Shown here in pieces: positions 1 through 13,222 of a stretch of 64,000 nt of DNA. Each line of letters starts with the position of its first letter. Within the stretch, counting starts at the first letter, position 1. The notes below the pieces were generated by a model that saw only the letters and a program-made list of their open reading frames with translations, ran no database searches and had not been told where the DNA came from. The DNA is from Agrocybe praecox (lineage: Eukaryota; Basidiomycota; Agaricomycetes; Agaricales; Agrocybaceae), in NCBI GenBank assembly GCA_964017145.1, contig OZ024842.1:3410001-3474000 (forward strand), written 5' to 3'. Position numbers and translations under genes: made by a program.

Positions 1-1737
1 TTCGGATCACGCGCGAAGGCCACCCACGCGCTTTGGACATACCTCGACAACGCTATCACAGTCGAAGAAGGGTTTGAAATGCTGATGTTGTACGTTCCAA
101 AGACCATCGGTATTTCGACTGAATGGAAGCAACGCATGTCTTGACGCGTCGAAATGCCTGCAAAGATGGCTATCGATGTGTCAATACTACTCGAAGCAAT
201 TGATAGCCGCGTAACATGAACCTTGGTATTGGTATCGCCATGTTGGGACATTGGCATTGATCCTGAAGAGTGCTGCCTCTCCTGCAGGGCACGTCCATAA
301 AGTCTGTTCAACATACATCATCAGTCTTGATCCCTCCGACGGTCGATGCATACCAGTGTTTGGATGTCCGATATCAACTCTGTGATGACGGGCTTTGCAA
401 ACCCGGTTGTAGCAAGTTCGCCCGCCACTGTAAAGATATCATCCTCGTTCAGAGTCGTCCCACCCAACAGTGGGACATGCAGGAAATCCCCATTAATAGC
501 TCGTGCTTGTACATCAGCGAAAACAGTAACATCTAGCAAAGAGTGGTCAGACGTCACATCCAAGTGATGATAGACAGATCATACTGTCAGCGACCAAATC
601 CAAAAAAATGTTTGCGCGGGTAACCGCAGCTTCTAGTGTATGAGCTGGGGCTCGTTGCATGCAAGAGAATTGCTCAGAAGTAGGAGCTACACTCAAGTGT
701 CAGAGTTGCCTTCAACCGATTACACGGAATCCCCATTTCATACCTGATCCACATCCCACAGTAGCAGCAATGGAATTCCAGACACTATTGTTTGTTGGGG
801 AAGATAATAAACCAGCGATGCCCGTAATACTTTCATATGTATGGAAATTTATCTAGATCTTCATCGTGAATTATCAACACTGAAACCAACCTTCCAGATT
901 CCTGGATTATGCCTGAAGTAGTACGAAAGTTTATCGAGGGACGGTTATGGGTCTCTATGAAGCCTATGCTCACCCTTTACGATCGTATCTTGTGGATGTG
1001 AAAAGATATACGCGTCTGTTGCAGCCGCCCCTGCACTTTGTCCGAACAATATAATTCTGTCGGGATCCCCACCAAAATTGGCTATGTTGGCATGGATCCA
1101 TTTTATAGCGGCTTCGACGTCAAGTAAACCGAAGTTGACATTGTTCGATTCGAGTTGAGGAGCATTGGGCTGACCAAAGATATTCAAGCGATAGTTGAAC
1201 GTGACGACCGTCAAGTCTTCGTTGTCGCGGACCATATTCTGGCCGTCGTACATAGGGACGTTACTCTGTAATAAGTAACACCAAGTGAGTGGTTAAGATT
1301 AAAATTAAAGTGGAAATCTCTTCGCATACCGTGCCCCACACAAACCCGCCTCCATATATCCATACCATTACCGCGGTTTTTTGTTTTCTGTCGGTACTCG
1401 GTGTCCATATGTTGATGCTCATACAATCCTCTGACGCTGTGACATTGACTCCCTGGGTGTTGGAAAGGATCAAATATTCCAAGTTTGCAGGAGTAAGTTG
1501 CTGTATACACGAATCACCAAATTCATTCGCAATAAAGTCCTCCTTGCGGACAGGTGGGAGCTGAGGAACTTGCCACCTTTTTGCTGTTGCAAAAGGGATT
1601 CCCAGGAAGCGACGCACGGTGGGGGTTCCCAGGTTCCCAATGACCCGACCCTGCTGTGTCTGAACGGTAAGTCCGTCATCCCGTTGCGCGTATGCCTGAA
1701 GAGTTAACAAAAAAGAAATAATAGAAACAAAGTACAT
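1..1737 (-). CDS. Secreted type-B carboxylesterase (CE1), 3' end cut by window edge
   Basis: An alpha/beta-hydrolase of the carboxylesterase type B / cholinesterase-like family, expected to hydrolyse carboxylic esters outside the cell. The start at 1737 gives a signal peptide (MYFVSIISFLLTLQAYAQ) followed by the family N-terminus and the RRFLGIPFA motif. The oxyanion-hole segment WIYGGGF ends exon 1. Exon 2 (from about 1270) has [16 protein letters not shown] and the nucleophile elbow FGQSAG. The likely acid is the Glu of LNEDDIF (near 430-450) and the likely His lies in FHSVEIPMVFGTY (near 95-140). The layout matches the eight-exon plan of its six paralogues downstream. The coding frame is open throughout, but the last ~75 residues lie left of the window. 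It is the most divergent copy together with CE7. Confidence 0.9.
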
Positions 1738-2439
1738 GATTTTGCGAGGCTATACTGAAAGTAACCCTCATGAGGAGCCTTCTCATAAATACGGATCGCT
1801 TCAATATTAACGTAGTGGTTCAAACGTCCAAGTCTCACGATACAGAACCTCATGACGCGAAATGACGGTTTCCCTAAGGAACGAGAGACTCATTCGACTA
1901 ATTTGTTTAAATATGTTTAGTAAATTTCACGAGAAGAATCGTTTCTTCTTTTTGACTTGACGTCCTATTTCCGCACTATTTGAGAGTTCCAGAAGAGTGT
2001 GAATCTGAAGTCGAAAGGAGTAATTGGCTCATTCTTTCCGCAATCACCCAAAGAAAATGAATCTTTGGATAGCAGAATATTGGTCTCATTTATTGCTTGA
2101 TTTTACTGATAAAGGAGCAGTTCTGCGTTTCGGCGCGTCGCGCTTACAATTACCGTTTAAGACGCGTCGGATATACTTTTATGAATAAGTAATGAATCAA
2201 AAGAATCATCGGGCATGTGACGGTGTCATGACTATCTTTGTCGCGCTTGTCTTCTCCCTTCCCTTGTGCGATTATATTTGGAGTGATTATACGTCCTTTT
2301 AGCTTCCTTCTCGTAAATTGAGCAGGCAACAAGAGTTTGATTTTTAATCAACAGATTCGGTACTGCCCTTTAAGCGCCCAAAAGACCAGGCAGAAGGTTG
2401 TGTTTGAATTTGGTGCAACACACTCTGCCTGGTCTGCTC
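1738..2439. other. Intergenic spacer between CE1 and the CE relic
   Basis: Contains the promoter of CE1. I see no convincing gene; the short open frames here have no recognisable family features. The region is AT-rich around 1900-2150. Confidence 0.5.
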
Positions 2440-3240
2440 AAACTAAATCAATCAAATTTAACTGGGTAAATAATGATCCGGTCTAGTTAGCTATCCCGCG
2501 CAAGTGTGCGAGAGTGGTTGTGATTGGATTGTACAAAAGCCACCCAAAGTCAATTAATCCTTGGGCGCGGCTACGTGCGAATATTACCCATGCGCTCTCC
2601 ATATATATATCTTGACAGTGCTATTTCTATTTTCGACGGGGCTGTACTCGCTGATGCAAACGTCCTAGAGATCATTGGTACGCATGGAATGCGCGTAAGT
2701 CCGGACGGGACGAAAGACCCGAAATGACTTTAAATACTCAGCGTGAGATGTGACCTAGCAGAAACACACCGTGCACTGTGATACTTGTATCGCCATGCTA
2801 GCACGTTGAATTTTACTCTACCGAGAGCATCATCGTTTTCTCTACGCGCAATAACAGTCTATTCCACGACGTAAACGGTCAGCTTGACTTATATGTGGTC
2901 GGGATTACCAAACCAATGTAGATACCGATGTTTGGATATCTGAAAAATGATCTCGATAACAGCCCCGATGGTAATGAATCTCGAGTTCGTTGGCTGTTAC
3001 GTCAACTCAAAGTGGTACATGTGGGAGTTTGCCATTGACAGCAGGGGTATGACGGTAACATCAAAAAGTTCATCTAGCCAGTAAGATATTCCGTGGATTT
3101 ACTGAAGCCATCAAATTATCCTCCGCAATAAGTTTGAAGGCAGTTTTTCAGGTACTCAGCGTTAACAATGAATGCGTTATATTGTAGTGCGCGGTTATCA
3201 TGCTGTCTTTGACTGTACCGGTAAGCGCCCATTAGATTCG
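2440..3240 (-). pseudogene. Decayed type-B carboxylesterase copy (3' half)
   Basis: No usable open frame remains, but the DNA lines up by eye with the last exons of the neighbouring esterases. Positions about 2480-2640 match the segment encoding AQLG..TT..YN..GWP, the AFARDP stretch and the following ALS region, read on the minus strand. Positions about 2775-2815 match the WRYQYQ exon end and its splice region. Weaker similarity continues to about 3240, matching the Met-Lys-Ala-Val exon region. Many substitutions and small indels are present and the N-terminal half with the nucleophile elbow is absent. The order and orientation fit a lost member of the tandem array between CE1 and CE2. The borders are approximate. 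Confidence 0.6.
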
Positions 3241-3343
3241 ATAAAAATAGAATAGCCGAACATCGCACATATAGATCGCGGTTATATTCACCCTCAAAAT
3301 ACGTGTCAACTCCTTGAGTATGATAGAAGCAAGGAAAGGTCGT

Positions 3344-5276
3344 TCAACTACCTAAGAAAGATGTAAGTGTGTTCCCAATAGCAGTGAGCTGATCGATTCG
3401 AGGGCAGACAAAATCAATGAGGGAGCCTTTCGTGAGCGTGAACCGAGTGGGATTCGAAAAATGTCCGAGCTGAGCCAAGGAGTCACTGTCTGGGGAATAT
3501 CGAGGCCACCCAAGTCTTGTCAGGCCATTTTGTGGATCGCGGGCAAAGGCAACCCATGCTCCTTGCATAAATTTAGACAGTGCGATTTCCGTCGAGGTCG
3601 CTTGGGAACGCTCATATGTTCCGAAAACGAGAGGAATTTCGGAGGCGTGATATGCACGAAGTTCCGGTCTGTTGGAAATGTCTTTGAAAACGCCTACAAA
3701 GAAGAAATTTCAACGACTCGACCGTGCAGTATGGTGATATTCCATACCTTGGTACTGATACCTCCATGTCGGTACGCCATTACTCACACGAGTGGATGCG
3801 GTGAGCCCAGCTGCACAACTGAACCCAGCCTAAAAATGTGCGTATATGCACTTCAATACTATACTTTCGTCTTATCACATACGTAACTAACCGTAGTAAC
3901 GTCTGAAATCATCTCTGAGAGTGTTGGAGTAATACTTCCAGAAGTCAACAGCCAGACAATGAGGACAATAATGTCCGCTTCATTTGCAGTATTGCCTAAA
4001 AGTATGGGAATTTTGGAGTAATTCCCTACTGCTGCTCTCTGTGCGACGTCTGAGAATATACTGATGTCTGGGATAGTATAAGATATACGAAGAAGACATG
4101 TAAAAGGTGGAAATGATGTGTACCATCGACCACACGGTTGAACATGACGCCAGTACTGACGATAGCACTTTCCAAAGTCCTAAATGGGACGGTCTTCATA
4201 CAATCGAACTGAGCAGATGTCGCTTCTGTGGGACGGACTTGACGTTGAGGAAACTTGTCGAGAATAAGTGTAATGAACGACATACCTCCCCCACATCCGA
4301 CAGTGTTTGCAACGGTGTTCCAAGGAGTAGGATCGAGCGTTGTAGGAAGAGGATCCAAACTTGTGCTGGCCAAAGCTCTGAGAGGTTCGAGGAGTCAAGT
4401 AAGTTCTCAGTCGGGCACACGTAATTTTAAAGGTTTCCTTACGTTCCAGACTGTGCGATGATGCCTACGCAATCATAAATATTGACTAGAGGTGAAACGT
4501 GAGACCCAGCTCACCTTTAACCATCTTATCTTTTGGATGTGCATAGACATATTGGTCGATGGACGTACCACCCGCACTTTGTCCAAAGAGAGTAAGCCGG
4601 TTAGGATCTCCTCCAAAGTTCTTGATATTGTCGTATACCCATTTCACTGCTGCATCCAGATCGAGTAAGCCGAAGTTCTGCGACGTGGTGTTGCTGACTA
4701 GTTGTGGTGCATTGGGCTGGCCGAAGATGTTTAGTCGGTAGTTGAAGGTCACGATGATGATATCGTCGTTGTCCCGAACGAAATTTGTACCATCGTAAAA
4801 TGTAATGTTGCTCTGTCATTCATGAGATATATAAGATGGACACGGTCTTGCAAGGATTTGGTGCTTACTGTGCCATACAGACTAGCGCCTCCATACATCC
4901 AAAGTAAAACTGCAGTGCCTTGTTTCCGCTCAACTATGGGTGTCCAGATATTAAGACTCAAGCAATCTTCTGATTCCGTGACGTCGATCCCATTCTGACG
5001 GGTCAACACGACATATTGGGTATTGAACGCGTCAAACTCTTGCACACAGGATCCACCAAACACGTTAGCCCGAAATGTCGTCGAACGAACACGCGGAGGC
5101 TCTGGGGACTGCCAACGAGCAGCGCTTGCATACGGAATCCCCAGAAATCGGCGAACGTTGGCTGCTGAGAAGGATCCCGAGACTGGGCCTTGTTGCGTAA
5201 AAATAGTCAGGCCATCCGGTTTCGCAAACACGGATGCATGAACTAGAAAAAGTGCGTAGAAAGCCTTGAGAATCAT
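3344..5276 (-). CDS. Secreted type-B carboxylesterase (CE2)
   Basis: Tandem paralogue of the array. I chose the ATG at 5276, not an upstream in-frame ATG at 5309, because 5276 directly begins a signal peptide (MILKAFYALFLVHASVFA) in register with the paralogues. The domain order is TQQGPVSG, RRFLGIPYA, LWMYGGAS (oxyanion hole), [16 protein letters not shown] and the nucleophile elbow FGQSAGGTS. A very short exon follows (GIIAQSGT, near 4443-4470), then PTPWNTVANTVGCG, the acid-region ANEADI and YHASEIPLVFGTY with the putative catalytic His. The last exon ends TSFLGS at 3344. All splice borders inspected are GT..AG and the frame is intact; estimated length is about 520 residues. The C-terminal exon differs from CE3-CE6 (ends without the usual LLV/LLAS tail). 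Confidence 0.9.
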
Positions 5277-5645
5277 ATGCAGACTGTTGGGCGTGGGGTT
5301 TTTGCACACCTCTCCAAAGCTTTTAAAATGCCAATAAAGCGGACGAAAGAGACGAGGCGCGCTCCATTTGTATCTTGATGATAATAGTATTACATAGCAA
5401 GCCTTGGCGATTTTTTAAATTTCAATTCAAAGTTGGGCGATGGCATATCAGCTGACGAGTTCTTCGGCATCATTTGCGGGAAACAGATTTCTAAGCCCGA
5501 CGAGCTCGGGTACCCATGCCGAGGACATCGTCGAACACTTGGTCATTGCGAACATGAGTAGACATCCATGAATTTATGCACTGCATGGTATATACGTTGT
5601 CAATGGAAAATCACGTATCATCTTTGAAGCACCCACGCCAATATG
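5277..5645. other. Spacer between CE2 and CE3
   Basis: Holds the CE2 promoter. On the minus strand at about 5450-5560 a short open stretch ends in the residues DAEELVS and a stop. It resembles the tail of a coding exon, but I cannot assign it to a gene. Nothing else is recognised. Confidence 0.35.
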
Positions 5646-7596
5646 TCAAAGCGATACTCCTAACAGGCCTTCCAACTGTGTTTTGAGACTATTCAAAACG
5701 TCAAGAGCACCACAAGCTGTATCCAGAAGCAGCCCATTTGCAAGGATAACTCCACTTTTGTTAGCAGTGTTACCGAGCTGCACGAGTGATTTAGTGGTCG
5801 GGTTGTACATCGGCCATCCGAAGTCGACAAGTCCCTGTTGTGGGTTTCGAGCAAATGCTGCCCAGGCACTCTGCATATAAGCAGAAAGCGCAATTTCGTC
5901 GGCCGTTGCGGCAACAGAGCTGACGGTATTGTAGGTACCAAACACAATTGGGATTTCTGAAGCATGGAATGAGCGAAGCTCGGGTCTCGTTGAAATATCC
6001 GGGAAGACAGCTTCAAGGATTAAACGTGAGCCTGCCAAAACCAAAAGACAAAAAAAAAGGTTTGAATAGCGCACCCTGGTACTGGTACCTCCAAATAGGT
6101 ACCGCATTATTCCTCCGGTTTATGGCAGAAGAACTGATCGGGCATGTAGTGAGGATCTGTGTATATCTCACAACATAAGCAAAGGATAGGCAACGCCACT
6201 GTCGACTTCGTTCTCACCAAGGTCAAGACGTCTGAGAGGGCCTCAGATAGGATGGGTACCCATGCACCTAGAGAGTCCAACTCCTCAATGAGTAAGAATA
6301 TGTCTGCCTCGTTTGCGTTGTTGCCGATGAGAGCGGGGACACGAAGAAAGTTCCCTGCTGCTGCCCTCACCAAGGTATCAGAGAAGACACTGATATCTAC
6401 CACGTCAAGAGTTCAACGTCAGTGATATGCTGCGATATTTCCATCTAGCTGAACCAAACGTACTATCGACCACACGGTTGAATGTTGAATTAGTACTTAG
6501 GACCGCACTCTGTAACGTCCCAAAAGGTACAGCTTTCATACACTGAAGTTGAGCGGCATCGTTATCTGCCAGAGTATTCTTATTAGTAGTCGAAGGAGAA
6601 GATAACGAAGAAGTAACGCTAACTATTTCCGCAGCCAATGGCTTGAGCAACGTTGTTCCAAGGAGTAGGATCAAATGTGTTTGGTGGTGGCACAATAGTA
6701 GCCCTGAACATCGTATGCCTTTAACCACAAAGGAAGTACACCGGTGAAACTGTAACTTACAACCCGGACTGAAGAATGACGCCTGAGATAATGATATTAG
6801 GATTGAAATCGAGAGAAAATTCAACTCAAGACAGGCCTTTTACTTTCGTGTCTTGAGGATGGGCGAACGTATACTGGTCTACAGAAATCGCACCTGCACT
6901 CTCACCAAAAAGCGTGATACGTTCTGGATCACCTCCAAAGTTTGCAATGTTGTCGTGTACCCACGTAACGACTGCATCGAGATCAAGAAGGCCAAAGTTC
7001 TGCGACACGGAATCGCTGACCAACTGTGGTGCGTTGGGTTGCCCAAAAATGTTCAATCGATAATTGAACGTGACCACAGTGATATCGTCGTTGTCGCGCA
7101 CGAAGTTGTTGCCTATGTAAATTGGCATATTGCTCTGTGACACACAACTAACATCAGTACATTGAAGTCTCGTCCATTCAACAGAAATGCTAACCGTTCC
7201 GAATACTGCACTTCCCCCATACATCCAGAGCATTACCGCAGTCTTTTGCTTTCTCTCGGTACTAGGCGACCAGACATTGACTGCTAAGCAATTCTCAGAG
7301 TCGGTAGTGTTGAGGCCTTGACCGCCTGCACCAAGTTCTAAGAATTGCACGCTTCCGGGATTGAGCGCCTGAACGCAAGAGTCCCCAAAAGAGTTCGCGT
7401 TCAATATATCTTGACGAACGGGCGGGAGTTGCGGGGCTTGCCATCTACCAGCTGTGGCATACGGTATTCCGAGAAATTGTCGGACGGTGGGAGAGGAGTG
7501 TGTGCCCAAAACGATGCCTTGTTGAGTCGAAACGGTAAGACCATCTAACTGAGCATTGGCCGTAAGAGCAAGAAGGAAGGGGAGTAAAAGGCGCAT
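5646..7596 (-). CDS. Secreted type-B carboxylesterase with GESAG elbow (CE3)
   Basis: Intact eight-exon member of the array. It starts at 7596 with a clean signal peptide (MRLLLPFLLALTANA) followed by QLDGLTVSTQQG. It carries [35 protein letters not shown] and DPERITLFGESAG. All other complete copies here have FGQSAG; GESAG is the commoner consensus in the wider family. The acid region reads NNANEADIF and the His motif [13 protein letters not shown]. The protein ends LLGVSL at 5646. A TATA-like TATAAAAA on the minus strand at 7629-7638 lies about 35-40 bp upstream of the ATG. Splice junctions I could trace (for example before ILTTCP at about 6165 and before AVFPDIS at about 6008) are canonical. 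Confidence 0.92.
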
Positions 7597-8555
7597 CGCA
7601 GCGATATAGTGAGCTAGAATAGCTCAATCCTTTTTATAAGATTGTAAAACAGATAAAACAGGGCCATGAAAGTATACAGCATGGTAAAATCGTGGAGCTA
7701 ATTGAATCGTCACGTCAGCCAAAAAAGGACTTTGTCGGCACAGGGCAAACCGCGGGCTTCTCGCAAGGTCATCAATTTGACGTGAAATGCTGACTGGGGA
7801 TGGCGAGTTAAGAAAAAATCAAACACTGAAAAGATCGCGTACTGATTACATCGCCTTTAGTTCTACCACAATCATCGAACAACAATTGCCGCCCATTCCA
7901 TTCATATTCCGAAAAGATGTGTAATGAATGGTCATCCAGAAATTCCATTTCCACAGCATAAAATCATAGTGTTGAAGAAATTTGCTGACAGAAATCAGGT
8001 GCTCCTGTTTCCGTTTGACGATACAACGATTGACACCCACGCTGACAGCTAGAAAGTCTTCGATATCGATTGACAGTGTTCAACCGTTCCGCAGCACTTA
8101 TGTGTTCGGTTTTAAATCTTGGCAGTGGAAAGTGAGGATTGCCGAATTCAAGTTCGCGTTACTATGATACAGAGCCCAAAAATGGTTAGCATGATAGCAT
8201 CTGAACAGCATCCAATTGAAGAAAGGACATTGTCAACAAACTTTCAAACTTCAAAGTTCAGGACACGTACAAATGAAATGCAGACCCATTCCGTCAATGC
8301 CATCTAAGGCTCCTCAACCCTTACAAGTGCAAAAAAGATTGGTTGACTAAAGTCTGTTCAAGTTGTCCGAGAAAGATGGTCGCGTTCAGGTCCCAGGAGT
8401 AAGTTCAAGCCAAAATCAAAAATGTCACGAAGCGCGAGGAGTCACATATCACATGCCATGAGTCGGTCACTATCATTAGTGTTTTATGCTGACATAAATT
8501 GGCGGATTTTCCTAAAACGAAGATACAAGCATCAGGAACTTCGCCTATCGACTGT
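7597..8555. other. Intergenic spacer between CE3 and CE4
   Basis: About 960 bp with the CE3 promoter at its left end. Several short open frames overlap each other on both strands, but none has family features or plausible splice partners. I see no gene or repeat. Confidence 0.5.
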
Positions 8556-10474
8556 TTAATCGACCAATAGACTAGTGAGCTGAGCTTCAAGGTTCGCAAG
8601 GGCCACAGGGCTAGCACACGCCGAATCCACCAATGCTCCTTTGGTGAGAACCATCCCGCCCTCATCAGCTAGGTTGCCGAGCTGTGCGAGAGAAGTTGTA
8701 TTCGGATTATACATTGGCCATCCAACGCTCAGTAAACCTCGCATTGGGTCTCGAGCAAATTCGACCCAAGCACCTTGCATGAACTTCGACAAGCTTATCT
8801 CCTCTGGAGTCGGAGCGATTATGGTCGAGTTGTACGTGGCAAAAACGAGCGGGATCTCTGAAGTGTGATACGCACGTAATTCTGGCGTCGTGGAGATGTC
8901 GGGAAATACACCTTATAATTTGGGATTAGTTGGGGAAAATTAGTCGTAAAAAGAATTCGTTCTCAGACCTTGATAAACATATCTCCAAACTGGGACGCCG
9001 TTAATGAGTCTATTCTTTGCATTGGAGCCTGTAGGACATGTGAAAGTGGTCTGAAATACACGCATAAATACTTCGCAAAAGTTGGATCGTGTGGTTGCAC
9101 TTACGAGGGTCGTTACATCTGATAGCATCTCTGTAATAGTAGGCGTCGAAACCCCACCGGTCACCAGTGTTTGGGCAAGCAAGAAAATATCGATTTCGTT
9201 GGAAGTGGTGCCAGTGAGTAAAGGGACTTTGAGGAAATTTCCGGCTTCTGCTCTTGCCTCAGTATCAGAGAATAAATTGATGTCTGGGTAATGGAATGTA
9301 TCGATATCATTGCAATTAAGAAGAGGAATCAACAATGACTTACTGTCTATCACACGATTGAAGACAGAATTTGTGCTGATAACCGCGTTTTCTAGCTTCC
9401 TGAAAGGTACTACTCGCATACACTGAAGTTGCGCGGCATTATTGACTACGCTAATGATTGATAACAGTACACCTTGGAATTTAGAAAAGAAAACTGACTA
9501 GTACCACAACCCACAGCTTGGGAAACGGAGTTCCAGGGAGTGGGGTCAAGTGTAGCTGAAGAGTTGGGAGAGTTCAATATTGTAGCACTGGAGAAAAAAT
9601 CGTCAGATAGAAGAAAAATATGCAGATAGCCTTATACCTACAATCCTGATTGAAGGATGATGCCTGGTCGACCGATATAAGAAATACGGCACAAATGAAG
9701 CGAATAAAAATGGCGAACCTTTCACTTTCGTATCCTTGGGATGCGCGAACGCATACTGGTCCGCAGACGCAGCGCCTGCACTTTGCCCAAAAATCGTAAT
9801 GCGTTCAGGATCACCTCCAAAATTTGCGATATTATCGTGCACCCAAGTAACTGCTGCATCGAGGTCAAGGAGCCCGAAGTTCTGCGAATCCGTTTTGCTG
9901 ACCAATTGCGGAGCGTTAGGCTGCCCAAAGATGTTCAAACGATAGTTGAATGAGACGATAGTGATGTCGTCGTTGTCACGAACAAAGTTGTTCCCCACGT
10001 ATATTGTACTGTTGCTCTGGAGAAATAAATTAAAATTAGCACTTGGAATTCTCTGAATCTTTGAGAATGACCTACCGTTCCAAGCACAGTGCTACCGCCA
10101 TATATCCAGAGGAGTACAGCAGTTTTCTGTTTCCTCTGAACACTAGGAGACCAGATATTGATAGTTAAACAATCCTCCGATTCGCTTGTATCGAGACCTA
10201 GGTTATTAGCGAGTACAAGGAATTCCGTATTTTCAGGACTGAGTTCTTGTACACATGAATCTCCGAAAGACATGGCTTTGAAAGTCGATTTCCTTTTAGG
10301 TGGAGGACGAGGAGCTTGCCATCTACCAGCAGTAGCGTACGGTATTCCCAAAAATTGGCGGACATTGGGAGAAGAAAGCGTGCCGGAAACAGGTCCTTGC
10401 TGTGTAGACACAGTAAGACCGTTCAGTTGAGCCGAGACCGAGAGCGCGAAGGGGAACAAAAAATGGAAGCGCAT
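8556..10474 (-). CDS. Secreted type-B carboxylesterase (CE4)
   Basis: Tandem paralogue, closest by eye to CE5 and CE6. It starts at 10474 with the signal peptide MRFHFLFPFALSVSA, then QLNGLTVSTQQGPVSG. Motifs in order: [49 protein letters not shown] (nucleophile Ser), a micro-exon of the GIILQSG type near 9640-9665, PTPWNSVSQAVGCG, SNEIDIF (acid Glu), VPVWRYVYQGL and YHTSEIPLVFATY (His; VFAT in place of VFGT). The last exon ends LTSLLVD at 8556. Conserved Cys pairs (FGDSCVQ, SEDCL) are kept. The frame is open through all exons, so it is probably functional and secreted. Confidence 0.92.
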
Positions 10475-11279
10475 TTACAGTACCGTTTGGTATTCCTTCC
10501 GCCTTGACGAAGCAGGATGTTATATGTGGTGGTAAACAAATCATCCGCATATCTTTCACCTCGCAGAGAAGTTGGAATAAAGGAAGCGAACGCATATATG
10601 GCTTGATGAAGGAAGCTTTCAACAGTTATTAATGCGCTATTGTTCTGTCAAGGATGAATGTATTCATGTGGGATTGAATATTTGCAGAAAGAAAGGGGCT
10701 TTCGTGAGTATGTGCCGACGAGCCTTCCTGCCTTCAGGTTTCCGTATGATGAAGTCTGGTAAAGTAAATCGAAGCAGGGATGATAAATATCGAGTATCAT
10801 ATGACGATTGTTCTAAAAGCACTCACCCTTTCCCACCCAGGCTTTACCACATCATAGAACATGCATTCACGGTCGTATTGTCAATGAAACCTTCTGACAG
10901 GGGTTGGCCTTCCATTTGCCAGGAGGAAGGTAGAAATATCACGAATGTGTGAAAAGTGGATTTTTTTTGTTGTTCCAGAGATGATTGATAAGACGAGATA
11001 TCGGCTCATTAAACTTGAATTCACGCAATAAAGAGTTATCTGAGGAGCAAGAATGCTTTACTGCCAGTGCCATAGAAATTCATAGGATGCAAATGGTAGT
11101 ACTTAGAAATGCACGACCGCGTTGGAACTCGATAATCCGGAGCCACGCGCAACGGGTGATTAAAATGATCCGAGTCGCTGACAGCAAGAGTCACATGGCG
11201 AGTCAATCGCAATATAATTTTTGTATACTTTCCAAGAATTCGAATAAGAAAAAAAAAAAAGAGACGACATCACATCTCT
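10475..11279. other. Intergenic spacer between CE4 and CE5
   Basis: Contains the CE4 promoter (left) and the 3' flank of CE5 (right), with an A-run near 11249-11260. The two short plus-strand ORFs (10632-10952, 10985-11299) show no recognisable domain and I treat them as chance. Confidence 0.5.
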
Positions 11280-13222
11280 TTATACAAGAAGACCACTAAG
11301 CTGTGCCTCGATACCTGCGAGAACATCAACGTGCGCACAAGCCGAATCCACCAACACTCCCTTGGTGAGAACGACCCCAGTCTGATTCGCCGGGTTACCA
11401 ATCTGCGCTAGGGAGGTGGTATTGGGGTTAAACACCGGCCACCCAAGGTGAAGCAGCCCTTGCTTTGGGTCTCGCGCAAATGCTACCCAAGCCCCCTGCA
11501 TGAACTTGGACAAGGCTATCTCCGGAGTCGTCGCGGGAATCGTGCTCGCATTGTAGGTCCCAAAGACGATTGGAATCTCGGAACTGTGATAGGCTCGTAG
11601 TTCTGGTTTTATCGAAGTGTCGGGGAATACGGCTTTGAGAAGTTTTGGAGTTAGCGAGAGGAAACGACAGAGGATTACGTTCGCTTACCCTGATATTGGT
11701 ACCTCCAGGTAGGCACACCATTAGCTATGCGATTTATCGCGGAGAGTGCTGTAGGGCAAGTAAAGAGGAGCTGTATTTGCGTGTTAATATACAACTTGAC
11801 AAGATGTAGAATGTTGAATTAATCTTACCAATGTCGTCACATCCGAAAGCATCTCCGAAATCGTAGGTGTCGAAACTCCCGTCGTTAACAGTGCTTGAGC
11901 GAGTAAAAATATGTCTATTTCATTAGCGGTAGTGCCTGTGAGGAGAGGAACTTTGAGGAAGTTTCCTGCCGCTGCTCTGGCGTTGGTGTCAGCGAACACG
12001 TTGATGTCTGCGTTAAAATGAGTAACCTGATACAAAATATATTGATGCAACATCTTACTATCCACCACGCGATTAAATACAGCGTTGGTGCTTATGACCG
12101 CTTTTTCCAAAGTTTTGAAAGGGACGGCTTGCATGCACTCAAGTTGGGTGGGATCGTTGACTATCGAACGTGCATCGTAAGATTGACTATTGAAATATAC
12201 ATTCAGGAAGATCAAGAATTACCTGTGCCACATCCAACCGCTTGAGCAACTGAATTCCAAGGCGTTGGGTCAAGGACAGTCGAAGAGTTCCCGGAGCTCA
12301 AAAGAGTAGCACTAAAGAAATATGTCTAAGCCAACTCCTTATAAGTAGTGAAACTAGCGACACGTACGTCCCAGATTGGAGAATAATGCCTGTGATATAG
12401 TACCGACGTTAAGATTTTCGTGCATACGTGAAAATATATTTCAACAAAGAAACGACGAACCTTTTACTTTTGTATCCTGCGGATGCGCGAACGCATACTG
12501 GTCAGCAGAAACTGCACCTGCACTTTGCCCGAAAATGGTGATGCGTTCCGGATCGCCTCCAAAACTTGCAATGTTATCATGGACCCATGTAACTGCGGCA
12601 TCGAGATCGAGGAGGCCAAAGTTCTGCGAGGCGTTTGTGCTGACCAATTGGGGAGCATTAGGTTGGCCGAAGATGTTCAAGCGGTAGTTGAACGAGACGA
12701 TGGTAATGTCCTCGTTATCGCGGACGAAATTGTTCCCGACGTAGATTGGGATGTTGCTCTATGTATATAGGCTTCGCGATCAGCAGTCACTTTCATTGTA
12801 GTAATTTGGATGAAATATCTGACCGTTCCGAACACAGCACTTCCTCCGTAGATCCACAACAAAACAGCAGTCTTCTGTTTCCTCTGGGTAGTAGGAGACC
12901 AGATATTAACGGTCAAACAGTTTTCCGATTCTGTTGTGTTGAGACCGATACCACCAACAAGATTCAGAAACTCGACGTTCCCGGGGCTGAGCTCCTGTAC
13001 GCAAGAATCTCCAAATGATGTTGCTTTGAAAACCTGATTACGAACAGGTGGGAGATGGGGAGGTTCCCATCTTCCTCCCGTAGCAAATGGTACTCCTAGA
13101 AATTGTCGGACAGTGGGAGAAGAAAAGGTTCCCGTGACAAGGCCTTGTTGTGTAGGCACGGTCAGACTATCGAGCCAAGCTTGAGATGTGAATGCGGGGA
13201 GGAAATGACGAAGAAAGCGCAT
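11280..13222 (-). CDS. Secreted type-B carboxylesterase (CE5)
   Basis: Tandem paralogue. The ATG at 13222 is in register with the other copies, although the open frame runs about 66 codons further upstream; that extension has no signal-peptide character. The N-terminus [15 protein letters not shown] is a weaker, less hydrophobic signal peptide than in CE3, CE4 and CE6. Motifs: [54 protein letters not shown] (acid), WRYQYQ and [14 protein letters not shown] (His). It ends QLSGLLV at 11280. All introns checked are short and GT..AG. Because it lies at the end of the first esterase block, the next 6 kb upstream are gene-poor. Confidence 0.9.
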
